Notes: generated from the sequence alone by a model not told the origin. Counted from the stretch's first letter, positions 29,119-37,315 are shown. The stretch is DNA of 64,000 bases from Paenibacillus hamazuiensis (GCF_023276405.1 NZ_JALRMO010000001.1:6783501-6847500), one strand, 5' to 3'. Translations and numbers: made by a program.

Positions 29119-29313
29119 ATATTTTCTCCTTTAGTTGCGTATTTATGATGAGCTTTGCTCTTCATCGACGGATCTTTGACGTACGTGAGCCGCCTGTAAT
29201 GAGGTCGACCTTGCCCTTCAACGATTTCTACATGAAAAGAACCCCCTTCAATATTTCAGATGAAAAGAACCTCTTTGAACGTCGCTGGACGCCCTCGCCC
29301 CGGTGGTCGGCGA

Positions 29314-29423
29314 AATATCATAATGATCATTACGTTAAATGATGTTATACGATTTGGCGCGCACTGTCAATATCATAATGATCATTACGTTAAAGTTGTG
29401 CTATACATTTTGGCGCACACTAT
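29314..29423 (-). promoter_or_regulatory. Tandemly duplicated SDR promoter with TetR operators
   Basis: Two direct 55-bp copies (29314-29368 and 29369-29423) each hold the perfect 12-bp palindrome TAATGATCATTA (29321-29332 and 29376-29387) and a minus-strand promoter. In copy 1 TTGACA (29365-29370) is followed after 17 bases by TAACAT. In copy 2 TTGATA (29421-29426) is followed after 17 bases by TAGCAC. The palindrome falls just downstream of each predicted transcription start, as expected for repression by the divergent TetR protein. The remaining DNA up to 29700 holds nothing clear. Confidence 0.7.
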
Positions 29424-29700
29424 CAATTGATCAATTGCAGGAGCGTCAAGTGGCGTCACGTCAGGATGATGCGTCGCGATCTGGCAAGATTGGCTATCAG
29501 CTCGGGCTGGGGTCTGGCATCTGATGTGAGATACAAACCCAGACAGCCAGCTATTTCGCCGATCGTGCGCTGCCGCAGCTCCTTACCGGATGGACTGGTA
29601 GCGATCCGTAACGTGTGTTATGATAACGTTTAGTATGAAAAATTGGACTTGAACCTTTTTAATATCGACCGTTACAAATACATGCGAGGTGATCTGGCTG

Positions 29701-30312
29701 ATGGGACGTGTCCGCCAATTCGATGTGGATCAGGCGCTAGACGCGGCACTTTGCGTGTTTTGGCGTAAAGGCTATGAGGGCGTATCGTACACCGACCTGA
29801 CGCAGGCCACGGGTGTCGAACGACCCGCGCTCTACTCGGCGTTTGGCAACAAGGAAGCGTTGTTCCGTCGAGTGCTGGCGCGTTATTATGAGCATTACCT
29901 GGATTTCTTCACGGCGGCGCTGGAGCTGCCGACCTCGCGGGAGGTGGCCGCACACATCCTCCGCAGAGCCGCCGAATTGCATACTCGTTACCCAGATCGC
30001 AGGGGGTGTCTAGGAGTCCACGGCGCCTTGGCTGGCTCGGACGATGCCGAACCTATTCGGCGAGCCCTGATCGATGCGCGTGCTGAGGGAGAGGCGTCGC
30101 TGCGTGATCGCTTCGAACGGGCAAAGCAGGAGGGAGATCTGCCGGAGACCGCTGACTGTGCTGCGCTAGCTGCATTCGTGATGGCGGTGCTCCACGGTAT
30201 GGCTGTTCAAGCCAAAGCCGGCTTCAGTCGCGACACGCTAGAGGCTGTTGCTGAGCAAGCGCTCTCCACTTGGCCTACCGGCAGTTCCACACTTACCGGA
30301 AAGTCATCCTAA
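29701..30312 (+). CDS. TetR/AcrR family transcriptional regulator
   Basis: A 203-residue repressor starting at the ATG at 29701 after GAGGTGAT. The DNA-binding domain reads VSYTDLTQATGVERPALYSAFGNKEALFRR (family pattern; residues about 25-60) and belongs to the AcrR/NemR-like group that commonly responds to electrophiles or quinones. The C-terminal half is an all-helical ligand domain with RRGCLGVHG. It is divergent from the SDR gene and the probable ligand of the duplicated palindromes. G+C-rich codons like those of the SDR indicate joint transfer. Confidence 0.88.
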   Translation: MGRVRQFDVDQALDAALCVFWRKGYEGVSYTDLTQATGVERPALYSAFGNKEALFRRVLARYYEHYLDFFTAALELPTSREVAAHILRRAAELHTRYPDRRGCLGVHGALAGSDDAEPIRRALIDARAEGEASLRDRFERAKQEGDLPETADCAALAAFVMAVLHGMAVQAKAGFSRDTLEAVAEQALSTWPTGSSTLTGKSS

Positions 30313-30337
30313 ACCTTGGTAGAGAAGAAATAATGTT

Positions 30338-30490
30338 ATGCAAAAACGCAAACCTGGCAATCATGACAACGTAGTCCCTGCAATCAGCTACAGTGCATGG
30401 GGTTCCACCGGCGGCGTATGGCTCCGTTACGAATATGAGGGACCCCGCATCGAGCTTGAGGTCGACCCATCCGATCAGAAGTTTTTTTAA
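30338..30490 (+). CDS. Small hypothetical protein, 50 residues
   Basis: An ATG at 30338, 26 bases after the TetR stop, opens 50 codons that look coding: an SAWGSTGGVWLRYEYEG segment followed by a strand RIELEVDP, then DQKFF. The ribosome binding site is weak (AGAGAAGAAA). It could be a real small gene cotranscribed with tetR or a truncated gene; I recognise no family. Confidence 0.35.
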   Translation: MQKRKPGNHDNVVPAISYSAWGSTGGVWLRYEYEGPRIELEVDPSDQKFF

Positions 30491-30515
30491 AACTTGCCAC
30501 TTCCACCAAAACAGC

Positions 30516-30556
30516 GGAGGGGAGATTTTGCATGCGCCACGCAAAAGCCCCCCTCC
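30516..30556. terminator. Hairpin between convergent units
   Basis: GGAGGGG and TTTTGC on the left pair with GCAAAA and CCCCTCC on the right, with small internal loops. It lies between the small gene on the plus strand and the DinB gene on the minus strand and may stop transcription from both sides, although the T-rich tail is weak. Confidence 0.45.
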
Positions 30557-30586
30557 AGATACCGCGTAGTTCTGCGGTCTCAAATA

Positions 30587-31066
30587 TTAAATATCGAATA
30601 ACCCTCTACCAATCAAGTTTGCGGTAACCGGCTTCTTTCCGATTTCTCTTGACCATATAGCCAATTGACCGATGTGATGGATCTCGTGGGCGATCACATG
30701 CCGCATCACTTCGCCGTATTTATGGGCTTCGCGTTCCCCTTCATCCGTGATATCAATCATAATGCGATTTTCCAAGCTGCCATTCCAATTATAGACAAAT
30801 GGAGCGAGTTCCAAGTAGCAACTGTTGGAAAAATCTTTTATTTTCTGTAAGCTGCCCACTTCCTCGAATGGAGGGATATAAATCTCTTTTTCTTGAATTC
30901 CACCGCATATCCAGCCATACTCGACTGCCACAATGTGATACAGCGTGTGAAGGATGCTCCCAACGCCTCCGGTACGTCTTTTCAGCAACTCTTCCTCACT
31001 CACCGTATCGCACCAGTCAAACCAATCTTTACGAACTTGCCAGTTATACTCAAATAGTTTCAACAT
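30587..31066 (-). CDS. DinB family protein
   Basis: A 159-residue four-helix-bundle protein of the DinB/YfiT-like superfamily. Probable metal-binding histidines are in HTLYHI (about residue 48) and HVIAHEIHHIGQL (about residues 128-140). Members are often metal-dependent thiol transferases or uncharacterised damage-inducible proteins. It ends with a hairpin downstream. Nothing nearby reveals its substrate. Confidence 0.88.
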   Translation of the reverse strand: MLKLFEYNWQVRKDWFDWCDTVSEEELLKRRTGGVGSILHTLYHIVAVEYGWICGGIQEKEIYIPPFEEVGSLQKIKDFSNSCYLELAPFVYNWNGSLENRIMIDITDEGEREAHKYGEVMRHVIAHEIHHIGQLAIWSREIGKKPVTANLIGRGLFDI

Positions 31067-31175
31067 ATCGCAGCCTCCGATTTCCAGTCCGTTCTTAGTT
31101 TCAAGCTCTTACCAGCAGCGAACAATCGGCGCACTGTTATTTCTATATAAACGTTTTCATAATAGCTTCTGAACT

Positions 31176-31613
31176 TCAAATCTCTATTCTTGTCTCCAGA
31201 AACTCAAGGTACTTTGGGTCATCTTCCATAAAGATCGCAATCCCGGCACCCATGTAAGCCCGGGTTAGCTCGTCTACCGCTTTTTCAAGATTTTCCTGTT
31301 CGTAATACAATTGCCCTAACCGAAGATGAATGTAGGGATTCCCCAACCCCTCCGGACACTGTACAGCATTAAAGAAACACTTGAATGCCTTATCATAATT
31401 CTTCATTTGAAAATGGACATCCCCAATAGCCGCATATATCCACGTTGCGGCCTCCCATTCTCGATGATTTTCCGGCAATAATCGGAGGGCCGACACGTAC
31501 TTACTCTTGCCCTCCTCAAGATTGCCTGCTCTCACCAAATCATCGCCTTGTTTACACAGCGCGGTAATTTCGGCATGAGTGGAATCTGAAAGTTGCACCT
31601 TCGTCTCTCCCAT
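31176..31613 (-). CDS. TPR-type hypothetical protein
   Basis: A 145-residue protein composed of helical pairs that fit tetratricopeptide repeats: GDDLVRAGNLEEGKSKYVSA, YAAIGDVHFQMKNYDKAFKC and HLRLGQLYYEQENLEKAVDE. No signal peptide or catalytic motif. Proteins like this are frequent in Paenibacillus as stand-alone units near contact-toxin immunity genes. It is followed on the same strand by unrelated small genes. Confidence 0.75.
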   Translation of the reverse strand: MGETKVQLSDSTHAEITALCKQGDDLVRAGNLEEGKSKYVSALRLLPENHREWEAATWIYAAIGDVHFQMKNYDKAFKCFFNAVQCPEGLGNPYIHLRLGQLYYEQENLEKAVDELTRAYMGAGIAIFMEDDPKYLEFLETRIEI

Positions 31614-31650
31614 CCTATTCGATTTGAAGCCGACGGAGGTATTCGCCTCT

Positions 31651-32067
31651 TTACCAGCAACGCACTATTGTTTTTTCATTTTCATCAAAAATGATTGCGC
31701 CTGGTATCGCCGACAAATAGTCTATCGCCCAAATGATATGATTCGTGACATTCCGTCCTTCATCCGGTGAGAATACGAAGCGAATGCGTTCGGCACAATC
31801 TTTGATTTCAGGCGGACAATCCTTGATTGCACTCGCAATGTAATTTGCATCTGCAGCTACAATACGGCCCGTTTCAAAATGCGCTGAAAAATTCCAACCC
31901 GGCCAACGGAGAATCAAGTATTTCTCTCTCGTAAACGGATTTGCTGATACTCCAATTTCCAGTCCGTTCTTTGTTTCAAAATCAAAGTAGGCGCTTAACT
32001 CAGAAGCAAGAAGCTCATGGGAGTAGGGATGGGACGATTTCGCAAGGTAGGCATGTATTACGGACAT
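31651..32067 (-). CDS. Hypothetical protein, 138 residues
   Basis: I chose the ATG at 32067, preceded by GGGGGAGAT, over a longer reading from 32226. The protein is soluble, mixed alpha/beta, with conserved-looking segments YLAKSSHPYSHELLASEL and RIRFVFSPDEGRNVTNHI. I do not recognise the family with certainty; the size and acidic character fit immunity-type or phage-derived proteins. It is next to the TPR protein on the same strand. Confidence 0.65.
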   Translation of the reverse strand: MSVIHAYLAKSSHPYSHELLASELSAYFDFETKNGLEIGVSANPFTREKYLILRWPGWNFSAHFETGRIVAADANYIASAIKDCPPEIKDCAERIRFVFSPDEGRNVTNHIIWAIDYLSAIPGAIIFDENEKTIVRCW

Positions 32068-32191
32068 AATATCTCCCCCATAGTGCCGATATTCCCAACA
32101 TACACAATATAATGGTTTTTCTTTATTTTGACAAACTCTATATCTCGCCTCTATGCCGCAGATCAAGAAACGTTCTTGAAAAATCCAACTT

Positions 32192-32317
32192 TCAACTGCC
32201 AATCCAATTCTGAAATTCTTGAGCAAGTTCAGTTCGGTTCAATCGGGCAATCCAATCACATTCCAGCGCATTTGTGTCATCCGATACAGTAAAGACCAAT
32301 ACTCCCGATTCACTCAT
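32192..32317 (-). other. Possible small gene or 3' remnant
   Basis: Forty-one codons from an ATG at 32317 to a TGA at 32192, beginning MSESGVLVFTVSDDTNALE and ending QEFQNWIGS. Composition looks coding but there is no ribosome binding site, so this may be the tail of a gene whose start is lost. The rest of 32068-32437 shows no gene. Confidence 0.3.
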
Positions 32318-32437
32318 ATCGGAGACGGTTCACCATATCATCAATAAGGCGAAATTTCGTGTGCCGCAGCGCTCATACTGTTCGCTTTTCGCATTTTGGC
32401 GATTTTCCGGTTTGCATGAAGCCAGCAAAAAGAAAAA

Positions 32438-32463
32438 CGAGGTGGAAGACCCTCCCCACCTCG
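32438..32463 (-). terminator. Terminator after the GyrI-like pair
   Basis: On the minus strand an 8-bp stem CGAGGTGG/CCACCTCG is followed by TTTTTCTTTTT, about 55 bases beyond the stop of the downstream GyrI-like gene. Confidence 0.8.
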
Positions 32464-32520
32464 AAATTTTGTAAATTTATTTTTGTTAAAACAATCCTGT
32501 TTCGCTAGGTTTTTTTCTTA

Positions 32521-32997
32521 TTATTTTTTAACCACAGGCACCCAAAATTCTCCGTAGAATGTGCCATCGCCGTTATCTTTGCGGTAAGTCGCATTTGGAC
32601 CGCCGATGTAAGCATAGTCAGAAATTTGGGGCAAGACATTGCCAAAAGCACGGTAAGTTAGCTGATCAAACAAAGTATCCTTGTCGCCATTTCCTGCAAC
32701 CACGAGATACTCGCTCTCTGGAAACTCTATGATGCGCGTTGCGTCAGCCACGGATTTACCAGCTTCTACAGCGAAATAATTCCACGGCTTGCCTTGATAA
32801 ACCTCATTGACTGACCATTCGCGATCATCTTTAGCAGCTTCTTTGAGCTTATCAAAACGCCCATCAGCCTTGAGCTTGCCCCAAAACTCAGCTTTTTCCT
32901 TTTGCAAAGCTTGCATGTCTTGGAAATTCGACTGGATCGAAAAACCATAAGCTGTCAAAGTGAACGACTTTTTGTGTTCAAGTGTGTAATTCGTCAT
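32521..32997 (-). CDS. GyrI-like small-molecule-binding protein, copy B
   Basis: A 158-residue protein starting at the ATG at 32997 after AAAAGGAGAG. It aligns throughout with the protein encoded just upstream: AYGFSIQSNFQDM, NEVYQGKPWNYFAV, SEYLVVAGNGDKDTLFDQL and FYGEFWVPV. The pattern fits the GyrI-like/AraC effector-binding (SOUL-like) fold without any DNA-binding domain. Stand-alone versions bind or hydrolyse small electrophiles. It is an older tandem duplicate of the copy upstream. Confidence 0.75.
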   Translation of the reverse strand: MTNYTLEHKKSFTLTAYGFSIQSNFQDMQALQKEKAEFWGKLKADGRFDKLKEAAKDDREWSVNEVYQGKPWNYFAVEAGKSVADATRIIEFPESEYLVVAGNGDKDTLFDQLTYRAFGNVLPQISDYAYIGGPNATYRKDNGDGTFYGEFWVPVVKK

Positions 32998-33130
32998 TCG
33001 AGCTCTCCTTTTACCCGGATTTGACTTCTGAGAGGTCAGGCTCCTCAACATAAAGGCAGCCCAAGTGATAATGAAACGCCTTCTGACGCGCAGACTGTGA
33101 CATCGACAGCATTGTCGAATTTGAAGGAGA

Positions 33131-33610
33131 TTAGCCTTCGACTTTTTTTACACGAAGCCACATTTCGCCGTAGAATTCACCGTTTTCAGCTGCTTTGACG
33201 AATGTTGAGTTACCCGGACCAACGTATTTGTAATCTGTGATTTCCTGCAACATGCCGCCGAAAACTTTGCCTGTGATTTCGTCGGCAAGGCGGTCTTTGT
33301 CAGCGCCTGTGCCAGGCACGACAAGGTAGTCGCCGGCAAGGAAATTGAGGACAACCCCGCCATCCACGTCAAATTCACCCATCACGCCGAAACCGCGCCA
33401 AGGCTTGCCGTCGATAACGTAGTTGATTTGATATTCCTGCCCGTCAGCGAGCGCGAGAAGTTCAGCAAGTTTACCGTTTTTGGTGATTTCAGCTTTCTTG
33501 GCCGCAGTTTTAGCTGCATTGCCTGCCCAGTCGTTGTAGTCTTCAAATGAAACACCCAAAGCAGTCATTTTGTAGTTTTCCGAGATTGTTTTGATGGAGT
33601 AGTTAGACAT
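33131..33610 (-). CDS. GyrI-like small-molecule-binding protein, copy A
   Basis: A 159-residue paralogue of copy B with the same strands: ALGVSFEDYNDWAG, NYVIDGKPWRGFGV, GDYLVVPGTGADKDRL and FYGEMWLRV. AAAGGAGATAATAAA precedes the ATG. It is divergent from the WYL regulator gene, the usual neighbourhood for a regulated effector gene. The small AT-rich intergenic region carries an inverted repeat that may be the operator. Confidence 0.75.
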   Translation of the reverse strand: MSNYSIKTISENYKMTALGVSFEDYNDWAGNAAKTAAKKAEITKNGKLAELLALADGQEYQINYVIDGKPWRGFGVMGEFDVDGGVVLNFLAGDYLVVPGTGADKDRLADEITGKVFGGMLQEITDYKYVGPGNSTFVKAAENGEFYGEMWLRVKKVEG

Positions 33611-33664
33611 TTTATTATCTCCTTTATGATTTATTCTTTACAAGGTTCATTCTATTTTCTAAAT

Positions 33665-33681
33665 GTATCAAAAAATGATAC
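33665..33681. promoter_or_regulatory. Inverted repeat between GyrI-like and WYL genes
   Basis: GTATCAAAAAATGATAC is a 6-bp inverted repeat with a 5-base A-rich centre, 55 bases upstream of the GyrI-like start. It is the best operator candidate for the WYL regulator. Confidence 0.5.
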
Positions 33682-33761
33682 TTTTTATTGAAAATCAAAT
33701 AGAAATTAAACTGGTGGCTGAGCAACACGAGGTATTCGGACAGTTTTTTTGCTACATTTTT

Positions 33762-33770
33762 TGATATAAT
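33762..33770 (+). promoter_or_regulatory. Extended -10 promoter of the WYL gene
   Basis: TGATATAAT gives a TGn extension and a perfect TATAAT ending six bases before the ATG at 33777. No -35 box fits the spacing and no Shine-Dalgarno sequence is present, so transcription would begin at or next to the start codon. Confidence 0.5.
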
Positions 33771-33776
33771 TAAATC

Positions 33777-34745
33777 ATGAAGAAAACAGAACGAGTGAAC
33801 CTGATCATGCGCTACATCAATAACCGCGCGCATTTTACGATTGCCGAGATACAGCGGGAGTTCAAGATTTCCCGCGCGACGGCGATCCGAGATATTAATG
33901 AGATTCAGGCGATGGGCTTTCCGCTGACGACCGAGCTTGGGCGCGGTGGCGGCTACTATGTTCTGCAAAATCAGTATTTGCCCGCCGTCCGCTTCACTCC
34001 AGAAGAACTGAAGGCGATTTTTATCAGCTTTATCGCCTCGAAAAATTCGCAGCTGCCTTTTCTGCAAAATCGCCGCTCAATCACTGAAAAACTCATCGGT
34101 ATCGCGTCGCAAACCCAGCAAGACGAGCTGATCGAGCTGAATAATATTTTGCTTTTTGAAAATACAAACCCTGCGAATCCGAACCTTTTAGAGCTTGATG
34201 ATGCGGCGCCCGCGGAACTGAACCGGCTGATTTCGCTTGCTGTGCGGGATAAGCATTTGCGCGTGACTTATGAGCTGAGTCCTGGCTGGCCACAGTTGAT
34301 GGACGTTTTTGTGTTGCATATTTTTAACTCGAATGCTCGATGGCTGGTCGAGGTTTATGATTTCGATACGGATAGGTTTCGTTATTTGCCTGTTGAGATG
34401 CTGCGGGATTCGGTAATTTCCGAGCAGGAGATGAAGTGGTCGGAGCAAGAGATTTTGAGCAAAAAACGGCTTTTCGCACGGGAATCCAATCTTGTTGTGA
34501 AGCTTGATTCGACCGGGATTCAGCGCTTTAAGCGTATGCACCCGCCGGGCATTATTTTGGCGTTAACCGGGATGTTTCAGTCGAGCGGCATTTTCAATGT
34601 TCAGCTGGATGTGACAGATGTAGAGGCGCTGGAGTATTATGCGGATTGGCTTTTGTTTTTGGGGAAAGGGGTCGAGTTTGAGCGCATTCCCGATGAACTG
34701 CGCATGATTTTGGAAGAACGTTTAGCAAATTTAAAATTTTCTTGA
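33777..34745 (+). CDS. WYL-domain transcriptional regulator (YafY type)
   Basis: A 322-residue regulator. The N terminus is a winged helix (residues about 1-60, FTIAEIQREFKISRATAIRDINEIQ with the GRGGGY wing), followed by a WYL-like domain that binds small ligands or nucleic acid and a C-terminal WCX-like part. The start is fixed by homology to family N termini, although it appears leaderless. It is divergent from the GyrI-like pair and probably regulates it. Base use is AT-richer than in the core genes. Confidence 0.87.
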   Translation: MKKTERVNLIMRYINNRAHFTIAEIQREFKISRATAIRDINEIQAMGFPLTTELGRGGGYYVLQNQYLPAVRFTPEELKAIFISFIASKNSQLPFLQNRRSITEKLIGIASQTQQDELIELNNILLFENTNPANPNLLELDDAAPAELNRLISLAVRDKHLRVTYELSPGWPQLMDVFVLHIFNSNARWLVEVYDFDTDRFRYLPVEMLRDSVISEQEMKWSEQEILSKKRLFARESNLVVKLDSTGIQRFKRMHPPGIILALTGMFQSSGIFNVQLDVTDVEALEYYADWLLFLGKGVEFERIPDELRMILEERLANLKFS

Positions 34746-34899
34746 GTTTTATCCAAGATTCTTGACTCTTACAAAATTCGAATTGTATAACCCGAAATGG
34801 GCGAACGGGTAGCGTGAATGGTAAAAGTGTAAAGCGGAGATATTTGTTGAGGGAAAGCCTCTTCCGGTTGTGCTTACGTTCACCGTTGACTCTTACAAG

Positions 34900-35325
34900 A
34901 AACTTAAACCAGAGTAGAACGCCATCTACGACAATGATCTGACCGGTGGAATATTTCTCGCGCATTAAGTAGAGAAACGCCTCAGCACCGTCCTCCGGTT
35001 CGCCGACACGTCCAACCGGCAATGATTTCCCAGTATTTTCATACATCGCGTTCCGGTGTTCCTCAGGAATACCGTCCCACAACTCGGTACGCATAAGGCC
35101 GAAGCAAACGGCGTTGACGCGAAGCGGGCTCAGCTCGACGGCCAACGCCCTGGTGAGCGACTCAACAGCGCCGCATATGCTGGCTGAGACAGTAAACCCC
35201 TTCTGCGGACGAACTCCGGCAACGCCGGAAGTCAACGTGATTGACCCTCCCCGTCTGATGTTTCGGCTGCCGTATTTGGCGGCCATAAACGCTCCCCAGT
35301 ATCGCAGGTTAGGAAGATCATCCGT
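34900..35325 (-). pseudogene. SDR oxidoreductase fragment
   Basis: The open frame contains the second half of a short-chain dehydrogenase: TLTSGVAGVRPQKGF, an ALAVELSPLRVNAVCFG strand and RVGEPEDGAEAFLYLM with GQIIVVDG near the C terminus. The cofactor-binding N terminus is missing; upstream of YWGAFMAAKYG the homology stops at a hairpin. The usual stop after VVDG is also lost, so the frame runs on into the WYL gene region. It is truncated at both ends. Confidence 0.65.
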
Positions 35326-35331
35326 GACGAG

Positions 35332-35362
35332 AAGGAGAACGCCTGTGATGGACGTTCTCCTT
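35332..35362 (+). terminator. Hairpin at the break point of the SDR fragment
   Basis: A perfect 10-bp stem AAGGAGAACG/CGTTCTCCTT with an 11-base loop, followed on the plus strand by TGGTTTGG. It sits exactly where the SDR homology is cut, so it probably belonged to another unit. On the plus strand the following bases encode a short remnant ending ERMEHVEWKEVL. Confidence 0.5.
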
Positions 35363-35485
35363 TGGTTTGGCTTGGATGAGCGGGGCTACGATAGAGCGGA
35401 TGGAGCATGTCGAATGGAAGGAAGTTTTATGAACCTATAAGATATTTACCAAGGATCCATATTTCAAACTTCGAAAAACACGCTA

Positions 35486-36118
35486 TCACGTCGTTACCAA
35501 ACCCTCTTCAATCTCCATGCCAAACTTCTCAATTACCAGATTGATTAAAGTCTTTACATCGTCACATATTTCCTCTGCATTCATTTCCTTGGCTATTTCA
35601 TGTTTACTTACCCCAAATATCTTTTCTATTGAATACTCGTTAGTGCAGATGATTTCCTTTCCTCTGGCTTCATAGATCGGAGATGGGACGTCACTCATAG
35701 TAAAGTTATCACCCAAAGCTAGACCATGATATTGTTGAAAATGTTGTATTATATCATCTACTGGCCTTTGTGCTAGCCTTGCGATGGCATGCGGACAAAA
35801 CAAGTAATTTTCTATATACCTTCTTCTCCATTTTATGAAGCATAAGTCCGGTATAACCGTTTGCGATTTGTCGATGAGAGTAGCATCCACAGTATTGTAA
35901 CTTTCGTCATCTCTATCCCTTAAGCTAATTCCGACGAGATCCGGGATCTCTTTCTTCAATTCTAGGAATAGATACTTTCTTTCCTTTGCTGTATAGGTGG
36001 TTTCCCAAATAACAACATTCTCAAAGAAAGAAATACCGAGTTTTTCGCTCCATAATCCTTCATTTTTACGGACAACATGATAAATGGCTATACCTTTATC
36101 TTCTTGATCCTTTTTCAC
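35486..36118 (-). CDS. Hypothetical protein with TOPRIM-like C-terminal motifs
   Basis: A 210-residue protein, with a GTG start after AAGGTGGTGAAATAG. It contains DLVGISLRDRDDESYN, followed by KWRRRYIENYLFCPHAIARLA. An acidic DRD strand followed by R-x-IENYL is typical of the TOPRIM part of OLD-type ATPase/nucleases and DUF4435-like proteins. No Walker motifs are present, so this is either the C-terminal fragment of such a protein or a stand-alone partner. It lies 31 bases after another unknown gene on the same strand, both low in G+C, which fits a transferred defence-type pair. The assignment is inference. Confidence 0.55.
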   Translation of the reverse strand: MKKDQEDKGIAIYHVVRKNEGLWSEKLGISFFENVVIWETTYTAKERKYLFLELKKEIPDLVGISLRDRDDESYNTVDATLIDKSQTVIPDLCFIKWRRRYIENYLFCPHAIARLAQRPVDDIIQHFQQYHGLALGDNFTMSDVPSPIYEARGKEIICTNEYSIEKIFGVSKHEIAKEMNAEEICDDVKTLINLVIEKFGMEIEEGLVTT

Positions 36119-36149
36119 CTATTTCACCACCTTTATAAATTTTGTTTTA

Positions 36150-37019
36150 CTAATCTTCAAGCTGTTTATAGCTAAAGAATCTTCTCTTATCAGCGTAGTC
36201 AATTCTATACTTAATCCAGTAATCTACATTGCTATTATTCCCCATTTTTTTGATATACTCTTTTTCATCTTTTGTTAGAAGTTTTGAAATCTTTGGACGT
36301 AGTCTTATATATAAACTCAAGGTTGATGCTAAATAAATTATGGTTACCTCCATTGAAAGAAACATCATATTTAAAGAATTTAAATGATACATATCGCTGT
36401 AACTATTATAATTTGACACACCAAGGGGAAAGGAATGAAGACTATTTGATAGTAAATTATAAATACCTGATTCAACTTCCTGAGTAAGCGGATTAATTTT
36501 ATTTTTTATTCTCTCTTTTAAATATGCCTCTTTTGTTTGGAGTATTGCTTTCTGTTTTTTTAAATCAAGCGATTTGAAAATAGAATTTTCCTCTATATTT
36601 CTCCTTGAATAGAATCCAGAATTTAGTTTATGTGCCACTATTATCTCATCATCATCTGGAAATCCTAATTTCGTTAAAACCCTGATTAAATCATTGTATT
36701 GATGAAGTTCCATTACATTATATCTTAGATCAAACTCCTCTTCGCTAATTCCTCTTTCGCATACGTATTGAAAAACATTGTGGATTTCAATGATATTACG
36801 TGCAATGCTTGCCAAACTTGACGAGTCTAAGAATTCATCTTCCCCATAGGCAGGCCATAATCTTGTGAAACTAATTGAGTGAAGTATTGCCTTTTCAGCC
36901 AATCTTTTAGCAACTAAGGAACGAACAGTAGTTACGTCATAATTATTCGGTTGGAATATTCTTTTTGAAATATCAACTAAATCAAAGAGCTCTCTAGTTC
37001 TAAATTTCGCTTCTTCCAT
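36150..37019 (-). CDS. Hypothetical helical protein, 289 residues
   Basis: I chose the ATG at 37019 because GAGGG stands seven bases before it; a longer reading begins at 37052. The protein is helical, rich in Ile, Asn and Lys, with a KSLDLKKQKAILQTKEAYLKE helix, a hydrophobic segment MFLSMEVTIIYLASTLSLYI near residue 235 and a basic C terminus. The last segment (LLTKDEKEYIKKM) is charged. I recognise no family; a HEPN-like helical bundle is possible. Its low G+C content and link to the TOPRIM-like gene suggest a two-gene accessory unit. Confidence 0.6.
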   Translation of the reverse strand: MEEAKFRTRELFDLVDISKRIFQPNNYDVTTVRSLVAKRLAEKAILHSISFTRLWPAYGEDEFLDSSSLASIARNIIEIHNVFQYVCERGISEEEFDLRYNVMELHQYNDLIRVLTKLGFPDDDEIIVAHKLNSGFYSRRNIEENSIFKSLDLKKQKAILQTKEAYLKERIKNKINPLTQEVESGIYNLLSNSLHSFPLGVSNYNSYSDMYHLNSLNMMFLSMEVTIIYLASTLSLYIRLRPKISKLLTKDEKEYIKKMGNNSNVDYWIKYRIDYADKRRFFSYKQLED

Positions 37020-37243
37020 TGAACTACCCTCACTTATGCAGTTCTTACGCATAATGTCTTCTGCGCAGCACCATAACTACATCCATTACGAATTACCTAT
37101 TCTCTTCCCATCATAGCACAACATGGAAAATAGTAGAGATATTCTAGTCAGGATTAACTACAAATCATCCCAAAATCCAAGGTTTCAGAAAGCGATGAAT
37201 ACCCCATATATCGCACTCTCACCCACAACAAAATTTTTCGCCG

Positions 37244-37315
37244 TTACTTATAATACGGTTCCCCTTAACGGGCCTACCGGCGAAAATGCGAAAGGAGCTG
37301 CCGTGAAGCAGCTCC
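37244..37315 (-). repeat. rlmH-3'-end-like repeat with hairpin, site 4
   Basis: Minus strand, in order: hairpin GGAGCTGC-ttcacg-GCAGCTCC (37294-37315), TTTCGCATTTTCGCC, a spacer with GGCCCGTTAAGGG, and the core GAACCGTATTATAAGTAA (37244-37261), identical to the end of rlmH at 16 of 18 positions. It lies 60 bases after the sigma-factor stop, where the hairpin plus T-rich tail can terminate transcription. The rest of 37020-37377 contains no gene. Confidence 0.6.

Noticed and set aside
29314-29423. Tandem direct repeats considered as a CRISPR or iteron array
   Set aside because: Only two adjacent units with no spacers; each contains a promoter and a palindrome, which explains the repeat.
33624-34067. 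Minus-strand open frame of 147 codons
   Set aside because: It overlaps the start of the WYL gene and the promoter region between the two divergent genes and looks like antisense sequence.
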